Source of the DNA: Cyclospora cayetanensis
Lineage: Eukaryota; Apicomplexa; Conoidasida; Eucoccidiorida; Eimeriidae
NCBI RefSeq assembly: GCF_002999335.1
Contig: NW_020312568.1
Coordinates: 159,873-223,872, forward strand
Direction: 5' to 3'
DNA length: 64,000 nucleotides
Part shown: piece after piece, positions 50,360 to 61,500 of the stretch
Numbering within the stretch: position 1 is the stretch's first letter
Layout of the letters: each line of letters starts with the position of its first letter
Notes under the pieces: generated by a model
Told to the model about the DNA's origin: nothing
Database searches by the model: none
What the model saw: the letters and a program-made list of their open reading frames with translations, nothing else
Position numbers and translations under genes: made by a program

Positions 50360-50480
50360 AGGGTGACTCCCCTCGGTATCTGCGCAAATGACGCGGCAAG
50401 CCAGAGGACCACGCCACCTGGAAACAGACCCAACCTTACAAATTTCCGGCTTTCCTCCGCGCCTGGCAGCGCAACCGACT
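50360..50480 (+). pseudogene. pol: Chromodomain remnant at the pol C-terminus
   Basis: The frame reads PRYLRK, a TGA at 50389-50391, RGKPEDHATW and then KFPAFLRAWQ, ending near 50475. The YL-x-x-(x)-x-G, the acidic PED, the conserved Thr-Trp and the closing helix follow the chromodomain pattern of chromoviral integrases. That domain steers new insertions to histone-marked heterochromatin. The stop sits at the aromatic cage position where the family has Trp. The N-terminal strand of the domain (about 50.28-50.36) is not readable. Confidence 0.7.
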
Positions 50481-53400
50481 CAAACCTCCCCAACAGGCAA
50501 CAGCAGGCTCTATCAGTTTTCCAGAGGTAAGGGTCATGGGAGGAGAGCAAGCGGCTGAATCATCGCAGCCGCTTCACGGACTTACAAAAATTGTTATAGC
50601 GAGCAAGCTCTAATGGTGTAAATTTACTTGGACGGCAACTGGAGAGGCAAATCCCGAGAACCCACAATAATCCCTGCAAGATACACGGAGGACGATGCCC
50701 TTGAAGAAAACTTGCAGTTGACCCCGCTGACGGGTAACGCGACGGTCACCAGGGGAGCAGGGCTCCTTGCGAGACGAATGAAAGTGTAATGCAGGACACT
50801 ACCTTAGCAAGGTTTTAGCAGAGAAATACAGACATAGACAAATAAATCCAAAGAAAAAGAGGCTCAAACATACAAACGCTACGCCTTGGCTACAAGTGCG
50901 CGACATGGCCTCCGTGGGGCGTAAACGAGAGGCACAAAGTATTACCTCCAGGAGCCGGTCTAGTGGATGAGTCTGAGGTCTAAAGCTCGAACACTGATTT
51001 TCTCGTAAACGGCAAAAAATGCTCCGCCACTTAGTGCTCTTTCCATATCAATAACCTGCCTGCAGTAGTGTAAGTGTGCGCCCAACAGACGTCAAATAAA
51101 ATGCAGCGCTACCCGACCGCCCATCCAGAATGTAAGCGCGCTTTCTCTGCAAAGTAGCGCCCGCCGACAATAGTAGCCCCCACAATTGAAATCTGTTGTC
51201 TCTCGAGCTGCTAGTGGCAGGCAGGCTAGCAGGAGAAATGCTGCCGGACAGTGCGATTTGTTTACGAGTATAGCAGGGCCATGGTTAAGTCTCACGGCCA
51301 TAGTCGGTGGCATTGCCATTCAGCACAGCATACAGTTTTTCAACAGCTGTTTCAAAGACGTTGCGTAAGAATCACCTTAGCTGCTCTACGATCTTGATGT
51401 AATGCGTTTACCACGCTTATCAAATGCAGATGCGGGTTGCTTAAAACGTTAAATGCTTCTTTGTATATAGAATGCAGGCTGACATTGCTGCTTTCCTTTA
51501 AGGAACACTAACAGCACAGCGATCACTGGCACTGCAGTCAGGGAAGAGCCTCATTAACCTATGCATTGTGCAGCTGCCCGCAAACATGGATGCACCCGGT
51601 GGAGTCCAGTAGAAGGCCTGTTTCATTGTTTGGAGTTTGGTGAGTGTGTAAAGGTCTGAGCGGCAGATCTAGTGAAGACTGTAATATGCTCGGTACCGAG
51701 CCAGATAGTCATGATTTAACAATCGGGGATCATTCAGAAAAGGTTTCGGTACTAGCTCTCGGCGATTTGAAGGTGTAGTTGTGTAGTAGGTGGACGTTTG
51801 GCGGTAGGTTTTTGTCACAACTGTCCATATGGGCTTATGAGCGTTTCACCCTGCTGGACGGTTTGCCAGCCTGTTGAAACGAACGCATATCTCATGAGTG
51901 GCATGTAGCAAGCCTGCCTACCTCATGCACCGCGTTTGATGTACTCGATAGCTTCTTTTCCGTTCTGCCCTCAATTTGCATACCCGGTGGCTTTCCCCCT
52001 TATGTAAAACAACGCATCTGCTAACAGATGTACAAGCAGCCAGCGTACCGTGAAGGGATTACTGTTACGCATTCCAGGGCTGGGTAGGTAGTGTATGCCA
52101 GACATAGGACGAGGTGTATTCAGTAAGCATTACTTACAGTGATTTATTAGTTATTTGAGAGAAACTGCACCGGCATCAACTGCTCTATGGCTTGCAAAGG
52201 GTACATCTGTGAGGATGAAAAAATGCAGCTAAGCACGGAACAAAAATTTCTGCGTGCCGTTGCATCGAGAAGGCTTAGCAAGCTTGCATTTTGGGGCTTC
52301 GAGGCAAGCACTATCAGGTTGGTGCTCACTCCGCTTCCGAAAGTGACAAATACCGACTACATTGCTCACAGCAGAGGCAGTGTCGATTGGGCATGCGGCC
52401 TTTGGTTACGACAGAGCTCCTATTGTAATAGTAGACGTAATCGTCTGAAGAATTGAGATTCGACGAATGGCTGACAAAGCAGTACGTGCCGGGTGTAAGT
52501 TGGCTGCAGTCTGACAGGCCTATAGAATTCTCAGTGTCAAGATCCATTTGCTGCCAGCGAATTGCGAGGCGAGCTCTGTAGAGGTACACAACAGCAATGG
52601 AGGGAGGGAACGCTTGTGGAGTCAAATAACAAATGCGAAGCGTGTGTCAGATTACTGTTAAGAGTGAGCAGAGCTCTCGGCTGCCAAAGCGCTTTGTACC
52701 GTGCCATAAAACGGATCAGACGGCTATGGTAGCGCGCCTTTATACATATAGGTTTTCCGGAGGAGACCAAAGTGTTTCTTGATGCCCAGGAGGGGCGGTA
52801 AAGACCTTAAACGTTTTGCTCTGCCAACCAGAACCACTGACGATCAAAGTCGATATTCAGGTGCTGTTGAATCACGGGGCAGAAGATGTAATGTGTAAAA
52901 CCCTTTTAAGATAATTTCCTCTGCTCCAGGCTGCAGCGTTTCCATGGTACGGAACTGGGAGACCTCGAAGTCTAGGCATTCTGCGTCGTTTCAAGCTTTT
53001 CATCAGGTGACTTTGAATAATTCTAGGGAGGTGCCTATGGAACTACTACTAACAAGCTGTGATTCCTTCATACGTCAACCCTCAAGCGTTGCCCTGCACA
53101 AGAACATGCTATGCGTCGTTGTGTGAAGATTCCTCAGCAGCACGTTTAGGTGCCTTGGCCTTATTGGCATGCTGCAGGCATCTTACGCAAGAGCACCATC
53201 AATCGCAAACATCGCAGCCTTCCAAAAATATATAGCCAACCTGTATCTAGTTGAAAACCTATGTGAGTTCTCTTTCGGGGGTTGTCTATGGGTAAGAGCC
53301 ATCACGCAAATAATCGCATAGATTCCTGCTCTAGAAGAGTAATTTTTAGTATTGCACCACACAGATCAAGCAACAGACCGACGCCACGTACCTGCATGCA

Positions 53401-55465
53401 TTGTATGAACCAGGATTCAGGTGTCACGGAGAGCCATGCAATCCTTGACAGCAAAAGTCCCGATTTTGTGTACCAGCAGGCCCCGACACCTTCAACCTTC
53501 TAGTAAACATTCTTTCAAAAACACGCGTTTTCATGCTTCCCCTCGATGTTTGTATGAGTGTATAGTCGACTATGGGCTCACCTATTTTAATCCGGACACA
53601 TTTTACTTCATGCCAAGGGAATTAATAAATCTGGTTAAAACAGGGGGCGGATATGTGGACAGTCTATTTTTGTCGACGGCGCCACACAGTCGGAGTGGCT
53701 CGATGCGGAGATCTTCTGGTCAGAAAAAAGAGGTTGCCTTTTGTATGAAATGTCCTGGTTTTAAAGTCCTGGTAGGACCCACAATATGGTCTCAGCAGCA
53801 CAATGCTCTGGCATATCCCAGTCACTTTGCAGCTGGATAGGGTAGTAGGTTGCCGAGTATTCCCAACTTGGTTCACCTCATATGCGATCTTAATATGTAA
53901 AACCCCTTCTGTATTATGTATGACTGTGGAACCACAGCTCTCTTGATAATTCCCACATTCGTATTTGGCGTACGTAGTAGATTTTCGAGATCACTGAATG
54001 CAACGTGCTTCGTGGCTACTCTATTTGTAAGTGGTTGCTTCCATATATATGCTTGGTATGACCTGTTGCTTTGCTGCAGTTAAGGACTGTTGAAATGGCA
54101 GGGAAATTTTTTTGACACCCACGCGTACGTATATGGTGTCGAGAGCGAACCGCAGTAATAAAAATGCGAACATCAGTCAGTAAGAAAGCATATGATCTAA
54201 TTCGTATTTAAGTGAAAAAATACCAGTCATATGTCCTCGCAATCGTCATACAAGGAAAATGATCTTAACTGCTCGTTTGACGGTAATTGCTTGAGGTCAA
54301 TATGTTGCAGTTTGCAAAGATACTGGCATGAAGCGTCGGTAAGAACTCGCTCCTGTTTCTATTTGCAGCTGCACCTAATGAGGTCTCTCGACAGGAGCAC
54401 CCGCGTGCAGGGCAGTAGCCGATGATGGGACAATGGCACCACTGAATTTCTCAAGAACTAATGCTCAAAACAATTCTGCTGCACTTGTTTTTCACAGAAA
54501 GGTCAAAGCAAATGCAGTAGAATGCGCATGCTTGTGACATTTGAGTTCATCTACTTCGTTATGTATATCTTGACATTATGAGGGAAAACCATTCCTTAAA
54601 AGTGGCTCGTTGGAGTGCAGCGTGGCTTGTTTAGAGATCAGTTACTCTGAATGATTAAAAGTGGAAACCTAGCTTCACATAAATATTTTGACAAATCCGT
54701 GGCGCTTGGAGGCGGTTGATTGAGCAGCAAAGAGGCTGTGCACGGAGGTTTAGAGACATGGCGAATGTATCAGGGTATGCTGTGCCAGGGAATACTTCTG
54801 TCTGTTTTGCTGTACGGTACGATTCTCGGTATGTGAATTCCTGCTGATAAAAAGCTTGAATAAATTTTCCTGAAGAGCATACAAAATAAAATATTACTAG
54901 TGCACAATTCGCATTATGGAAGATGGAGGACGAGCGCTTTAATGAAGGCAGCCGATGCATGCTGATTGTTCTCACTGCTGATCTCTAGGATCTCTCTACA
55001 TGGGTGTCATGATTTGATCAAGCCGCCTAGTGTGAGCTGTGTGACTCTGAATTTGTCCCATGCATTTGCCCACATTCCACAGTGATGCACAGTCCCTGTC
55101 ACACATGCGATGCTCTGATGCACACATGAGTCAACTCCCTTTTAGGATGTGTTAAAGCTTTACCTAAGTTTCTAACTTACAAGTGCTGCAGGCTTTGCTA
55201 AAAGTAGCCAACAACGGCCTTTTAAAAGCTCGAAATGCTGCCATTTCTGGCTGGTAGGCACTGCATGATGTAAGCTGCGCGTTGCCTCTTACATATTTGG
55301 TGTGTTGTCCCTAATAGACCTTCCCATTCTGCCATCTGAACATTATGCCTGAGTATCTACATAAAAGACATGAGACATTTACCTGCTCAAGCCACTGTGA
55401 GTTGGATCAGAGACTAAGTATTTCCCAGACTATAGTACTACTACAATGCACGTTACTGGCATTGA

Positions 55466-55467
<2 letters not shown>
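50481..55467. other. Unassigned stretch downstream of the retroelement
   Basis: Should begin with the polypurine tract and 3' LTR. A purine run GGGAGGAGAG at 50538-50547 is a possible tract, and a perfect 9-base inverted repeat (AAGCGGCTG at 50549-50557, CAGCCGCTT at 50566-50574) follows it, but no LTR partner was found upstream. Further on, a 139-codon plus-strand frame (53421-53840) looks moderately protein-like (Cys, aromatic residues, GGGYVDS) but has an antisense competitor and no known domain. Nothing else is supported. Confidence 0.4.

Positions 55468-55508
<41 letters not shown>
55468..55508. repeat. (TG)20 microsatellite
   Basis: Forty-one bases of uninterrupted TG/GT, directly followed by TTTCAG. 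It is the only long perfect microsatellite in the window. Confidence 0.95.
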
Positions 55509-55510
<2 letters not shown>

Positions 55511-58500
55511 CAGTGCATAAAGTTCCAAATGTAGCCCTTCCCTCAGATCTTTGGTGGTGTTTTTACGGGAGTATATTTTGGGGCAGGTGTTTCGGCAACT
55601 GGGATTGACCTATGGAAATTCAATACCTTGAAATGCCTCAATCAGAATTATGCGTTTGTTGTGTCATCCCTGGGCAAGGGCCATGCTACTCGTTGTTGTA
55701 TCGTTCCAACTTTATCGGATGTCGATTTCCACAGGAGGCCACCCTATGACGCCATACTTGTTGCTTGGCAAAGAAACACTCCCCGCATCACTAGTTTGTT
55801 AAAAATAAGTGAACTGCCTAAAGTTTGGAAACAGCATGCACGAACTCGCATCCATTTAAGTTAACCAGTGAAATGTGGGCTTTAAAAGCATTACCATTCC
55901 ATGCGACAGCCTAGGTTCGACTACAGACACTAGTGCTTAGTCTGCGCCTGGTGGTTTCTCTTCTGGCTGCTTTGGGTGTATTAATACTCGTAAAGGACTA
56001 CTAATTTCAAGTAAGGCACCCTTGGAAACAGCCAAAGAGTACTAGGCTTTGTTCATGAAGGTATCACACAATTTCTCATCAAAGTATCGATATGTAACCC
56101 TGTTTCCGGTTATGCTTACCTTCCGGCTTTGTTGTAAAGTTACAACTGCCCATGCACCCCGTCCCTAGCCTGTTCTTTAGAACCATAAATTATCAGGAGG
56201 TTGCGTCTGGAGAAACTTTTCCACAAGATCTTAGAGCTAATTGGGCTTCTGCAGAATAATCGGTATTGGATGCCGGGTCACGGCAAGTTCAAAATTTACT
56301 GTCGGCATAGGCACTCGCACACTTTTCCCTGTGTTGCCTTACATTGCCGCCAGCTGCGCACATCATGAAGTCAACTAGTGTTTACCCTCTGATGTTGATC
56401 CATGTCATGTCCCTTCCTGAGGTTCATTGTGTGTTTTGTACTGGTCGGGTACAACCGATAGGGCATCCTGCCTTTCCCTTATTTATATTACACACAAAGG
56501 GTCACATCACATGCGTTTTAGCTCCGCATACTAAGGAGTAGCAGCCACAGTGAGTGCAAAAAGTAGGGCATTTACGTAAGCGTCTGGCTGTGAATAAACC
56601 TCGTTGCCCCTTAGCGAGAACAGCAATTTTAAATGTTTTCTTGTGTTTGGTATCGTCCATTTTTTGACTGAGTGGCTGTGTTCGTTGAATGAGTGATGGT
56701 ATTTAGCGGAGTATCTGATGCCTCTGTGTCTTTTTCTTTTAGAATGTAACCTCAAAAGATAAGGAGATTTTTCTTAGTAAAGTATACAACGGTATCCATA
56801 GACGGTATGCAATGCAATTTTCCCCACCACTCTTTTCGTCTACTGTGGCAGCTAGTATGAATGTGCCGTCGTAATCATGCGTAAGGCATAAGAACGGAGA
56901 ACCGGGCTCTGCTGTTACTGTGGGTATGTGAAACATGATTCACACCTAAAAGTCTTGTCGCTGTGTGTGCTTGCAAGCTGCGTGGGGCAGCTGTCTTATA
57001 GGTTGACAGCCCGGCGGGGCTGAGCCTTAATTGTTCTCCAGAATCAGATAGCACTAAGGCTACTGTCTCGTGCAGGCTAAGGAGAAATGTATATCGATTC
57101 GTTCAGTGACAGTTTTCGTGAATACATTGATAGGTCTGCAGGAAAGAGGTTAAAGGCTGTGCTATAAGAAACGTGGCTCTTGGTCAACTTAGGAACTCGC
57201 TGGATGAATGGGAGGACAAGTTATGATATAAAGATATAACGGAATCTTGTATTTCGTCGATCTTTGTGGCTAAACCCATATTGTTAGCGTGTATGTATGG
57301 TCATTTTAAACTAGTGCAATAAGTTACTAGCTGCTTCTGCCTGCTTTGCCCAGTTAGACTGCGGCACCTGTGCTAAAGAGAGAAATGGGGATGGCCTCGA
57401 GTAACGTGCCAAGCTACATCAGATCTTCTGATATCTACGTTCCGATAAACTAGGGGGTCGTGATGCACATGCGTGAATCAAATGGTCATATTTAAAAACA
57501 TGGGGGCATGCAGAACGTGGAGTGTATAGCACAGCACCTGCAGTTACTGGTGACCTTCCTGCTAAACTGTCTGTTGATTAGCGCCAATGATGAAATGCGC
57601 TTTAAAGAGATTCTGCAGGTTCCTATGATGTTTTCGGTGTCCTTGCTTTCAATATCAGAAATTTATATTTATGCTACGGTCACTACCAATTTAAATTGCG
57701 ATTAACGAAGCTTCCCCCAAACCGCTTGCAAGCCAGTATTACCGTGATCTCGAAAGCTTCTTTGAGCGAACGCCGTGGAAATGCTTTAACAAGTCATTTT
57801 GACGTGGTGTAAGTCTATGTGTAGTATGTAAGATTTGCCTTGCCAGAGGTTTGCTGAGACAGCATGTTGGCTAGCAGGGGCAGTGGGGATTTCTCGTGAA
57901 GGGATGAAGGAAGCTGACCATTATCACCCCTATATTCCCCATCTGCAGTCTTGGTGCCTGTTCGACAAAGCAAGAATCGCCATCCCCTATGACGTGGGAC
58001 TATGTCCGCCTATTGTAGGCCACAATGTAATATGCAGTCTCGGCGAAGCCTTAAACTTCGACATTGCATGAAAATGGGGTGGTTTTCTTTGCTGGTTGGT
58101 AAATATAATGGAGTAAGCTTTTGGTACAGCTTTTGAACAACAGCTTACGAGCTGATATCTCTAAGCACATACAAGTCGGCTGCTGTTGAGCCATTGAGAA
58201 GCTGACTGCTGTCCCCCGATTTTCCGTCCGGCTAGCTGTGCTCCGAATGGCTTTTTATGATTGAAGCTCGTGATTTGTGCGTTGAGCACCGCGAATACCC
58301 TTTTCTACTCTGCCGGCGAGCTCATGTTGGAGTAGCATGGAGAAGCAAAGAAAAGAAATTAAAACGTCTTCTTCTTTACAGATTCTAATGGCTTGCATCC
58401 TTCGCACGAAAATTGCAGATACATGACTTTGTACGTTTTCGAAAAAGAAGCCATTTAGATGCTACAAGTGGAAGTCTAGGCATGTCCGTACTTTTTGGTA

Positions 58501-61500
58501 CTAGTGTGATCATTGGGGATGTAGCCGGTAGTGATAGTGCAAGCCTGCACGAGTGGCGTATAGTAGCTTGAGAAATTACTCCAAATAAACTTAGGAGCTG
58601 GATTACAAAAGGCAGAGCATATCTAAAAGCCTGAGTTGCAGATTCCATGTTGAAAACAGCAAACCATCAAGCGCTCCAGGGCCTGTGCGTGAAAATTAGT
58701 GGGTACAAAAAACTGATGCAAGCCATATTAGTTGTACTGCAGGGAGGAAAGAAGTGTATCGCTCTACATGAATAGTATTTTGTGTCCACTAAGATGCTGG
58801 TTGATGTACCGTGGAAGGACACATAATACTAGTGATGAATGCGTTGACTAGAATTTAGCCGTGAAGCCGTATACTGCCGTTCGTATGCAGCGCTATATAC
58901 TTAGTAAATGCCTACTGCTTCTGTAGCCACCAAAACACCATTCCAGTTTCCCAATTTGTATATATTCTATGGCTAGCTGGCCGAGTAGCACATGCTCCAC
59001 TTTAAATACCGACAGCGAACGCCGCTTAGCAATGAGTTCCACTGTGACAAATTATATCCTTCACGTTGTCCCTATTTGTTGTTTTCCCCTTTACCGTCAT
59101 GCCAATCGGCATGATTGTTAGTGGTTTGTCGAAATGCCCATTTTTTCAAAATATTGCAGGGAAATACACGGAGCTGGGGGTCCTACCTATTTAATTGTCG
59201 TATTCATTAACATGAACTTTGTCTGTGAAACATCTTCCTGAGGATATCGTGTACATTAATGTTGATTACGGCTGCTTTTTGTACCATCTCACAGTTTGGT
59301 TCCTCCCTCGAGCTTGAGTCATTTGCAGTCACGCGGCTCAGGTTCGAACAAGTTGGTATGCTTCTCATGCTTTGTTCTACATGCATGTAGTAGGGGCTTG
59401 TTGAAGGAAGCTTGACAGTAGTGAAGCTGAGCGTAGCACTTGCATGCATATGCTGTGTGGCTGTTCCCGTATCCGGTGCTAGCGGAGACTTTTTGCGCTT
59501 TATATGTTTTGTTATGGGCATACGTGCAATTCTTTTGACAGATATGCTTCGTTTTTTACAACTGTATTCCTTGTCGTCCTCTATGACGTACACATGCTTC
59601 TTGCTACTAGCATTTCTGCCATTCTTTCGCCTAGGGCGTAAGGTTGTTGCACTGCAAAGATGTCTAAAAATGATCATTCTTACAGACGCACCGTGACGCA
59701 GATGCTCTGCGCCTGCGTCCTAATTTCTAGAACCCACCGTGCCACTGACTCCACTGACTATGGCAATGATCCCAGATTAGAAACCAGGTCACTTGGAATC
59801 AATAGGAAGATCAGAACGACAGTACGCTACCTTCATGCATGTCTAGCCACGTAGCTTTCAAAACACTTTGCTGGAACCTCACATGATATTCAAGGCTTCC
59901 TGAGTTGCATTGGTGTCTACATATCGAGGCGTATTTTACATGGTTTCATCGCAACAAGCCACGGTAGCAGTGTGGAAAAGCCTATGCTATTCCACGAGTA
60001 TCTCAGAAGCTGCTGCATGCTCTTAATTTGGAGTATGCTAGTATTACTATACTAAGGCACCTGTGAACTGCATTTTGTATCATGAGTTTTTTGTTCCATA
60101 TAAGCCCGCATCATGGAACGGTGAGAAGCGAGATCTGGGCTCGGATTAGTCAGTAACCATACCAACAATTCCGGCCCCATGTATTCCCTTGATCCGAGTG
60201 TATGCTTCTTCTCTATATTAGGTATCCTTTCTGGTTTATGTAATTCGTGGATCATGAAGATGTTAACAAGTAGATTCCAGTTTTGTTGTTTGGCATCTGC
60301 GAATTTCCCACAAAGGCCTCTTGGAGGAGAGTACTGGTGTAGTAGTCAGGTACCTTAATTCTGATCCCTCTAAAACTGTTCCACACAAAACGAAGGATGT
60401 AGTTGCCTTTGACGGCTATGAAATGTATGGCACTTTAGAGTGCTAGATAATGCCGGCATTACGAGAGACGTCTATCTGATATTACGCTGATGCAGCATAT
60501 GCACACGCCGCTGAGTGGTTTTACCGAGCTAACATCGATATGCATTGTCAATTTACATAGAAAGCTCTACTGCAATATATTCGAGCACTACATGATGCAT
60601 GACAATCAAAATACTACCTGTCTTTGGTTAAGGAGCGATATATTGTAGTTGAGTGCAACTTTCCTGAATGTTTGATGGGGGTCAGACAGAACTAACACGC
60701 TTTGGCAGGCCCCAGTAAAGGCTCGCCACAAAGGCAGTAGTCTGTTAAAACAAGAACAGATGCTCCCACCAGCCATTTCTTCGCAGACTCTGAAATTGTC
60801 CTGTATACACAGCGGTTCTTTATGTTATATTTGACAAGTTCGGCGGATGCATACTTTAGCTGTGACTTGGTAGCATTAGCGGGTAGATGCATGCAAAGAA
60901 TATTCCATCACCCGTGATAGCTGGAGCCAAACTCCGCTCGTACCATTATTGTTTCATGTGCTCCTTAGATGCCAATACTACATTCGCGCCAAAGCAAGAA
61001 TTTCGCTGTGCTCAACGAAGCACAATATGCGTCGTACAAGCCGCGACATGAACAAGCGCCTGCTGCAGTACAGTTCATTCAAATACGCACTCCACATTCT
61101 ACGGAAAATCGCACTCTGGCACACATGGAGTTCTATTAACTTGAGTACTCGGCTGCAGCTATCTCAGCAGCTGTACTTAAACTTCGCAGCCCAGCACCCC
61201 TTTCTCATTGCTTCAAGTGCGTATAGAGGCATTAGCTTTTTTCGTTAATGTCTATTTTGTTTTTTACTTTACGGTGAACATGTAATTCTTCGCTGGCATC
61301 ATGTAAAACTGGGTCGTGAAAGCTTTTTTACACTATGTGCCATTGTCGAATTCCTTGGCAATGCCTTCCAATAAATGCCGGCCCTCTTCAGTAGGAACTG
61401 GCCAAACGATACTGTCTCGTTTCTGCTATTGTATGGTCAGTAGTTGACTAGGTGCCCTTTGGAAACGTGTTTGATGGGTGGTGATTCTTTTACTGGCAGT

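Larger units (their letters stand above)
45690..50480 (+). mobile_element. Decayed Ty3/gypsy LTR retrotransposon of chromovirus type (internal region)
   Basis: Fragments of Gag, zinc knuckle, protease, reverse transcriptase, RNase H, integrase and a C-terminal chromodomain occur in this order on one strand over 4.8 kb. That is the order and size of a chromovirus internal region (Ty3/gypsy with integrase after RNase H and a chromodomain at the end). Copies of this type have been reported in Eimeria, which fits the rest of the window. The element is dead: the pol frame is broken by numerous stops and at least four frameshifts, the protease and integrase have lost key residues, and there is a 164-base internal duplication. 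LTRs were not found, so full boundaries, target-site duplication and age are unknown. Base composition is close to neutral between strands, unlike the repeat province to its left. Confidence 0.85.

Noticed and set aside
55905..55930. Second B-box-like GGTTCGACTAC
   Set aside because: No cloverleaf can be drawn around it.
59412..59696. Plus-strand frame with a convincing signal-peptide start
   Set aside because: A Lys-rich minus-strand frame of 156 codons overlaps it, neither has a recognised domain or splice support, and hydrophobic starts are common by chance in T-rich frames.
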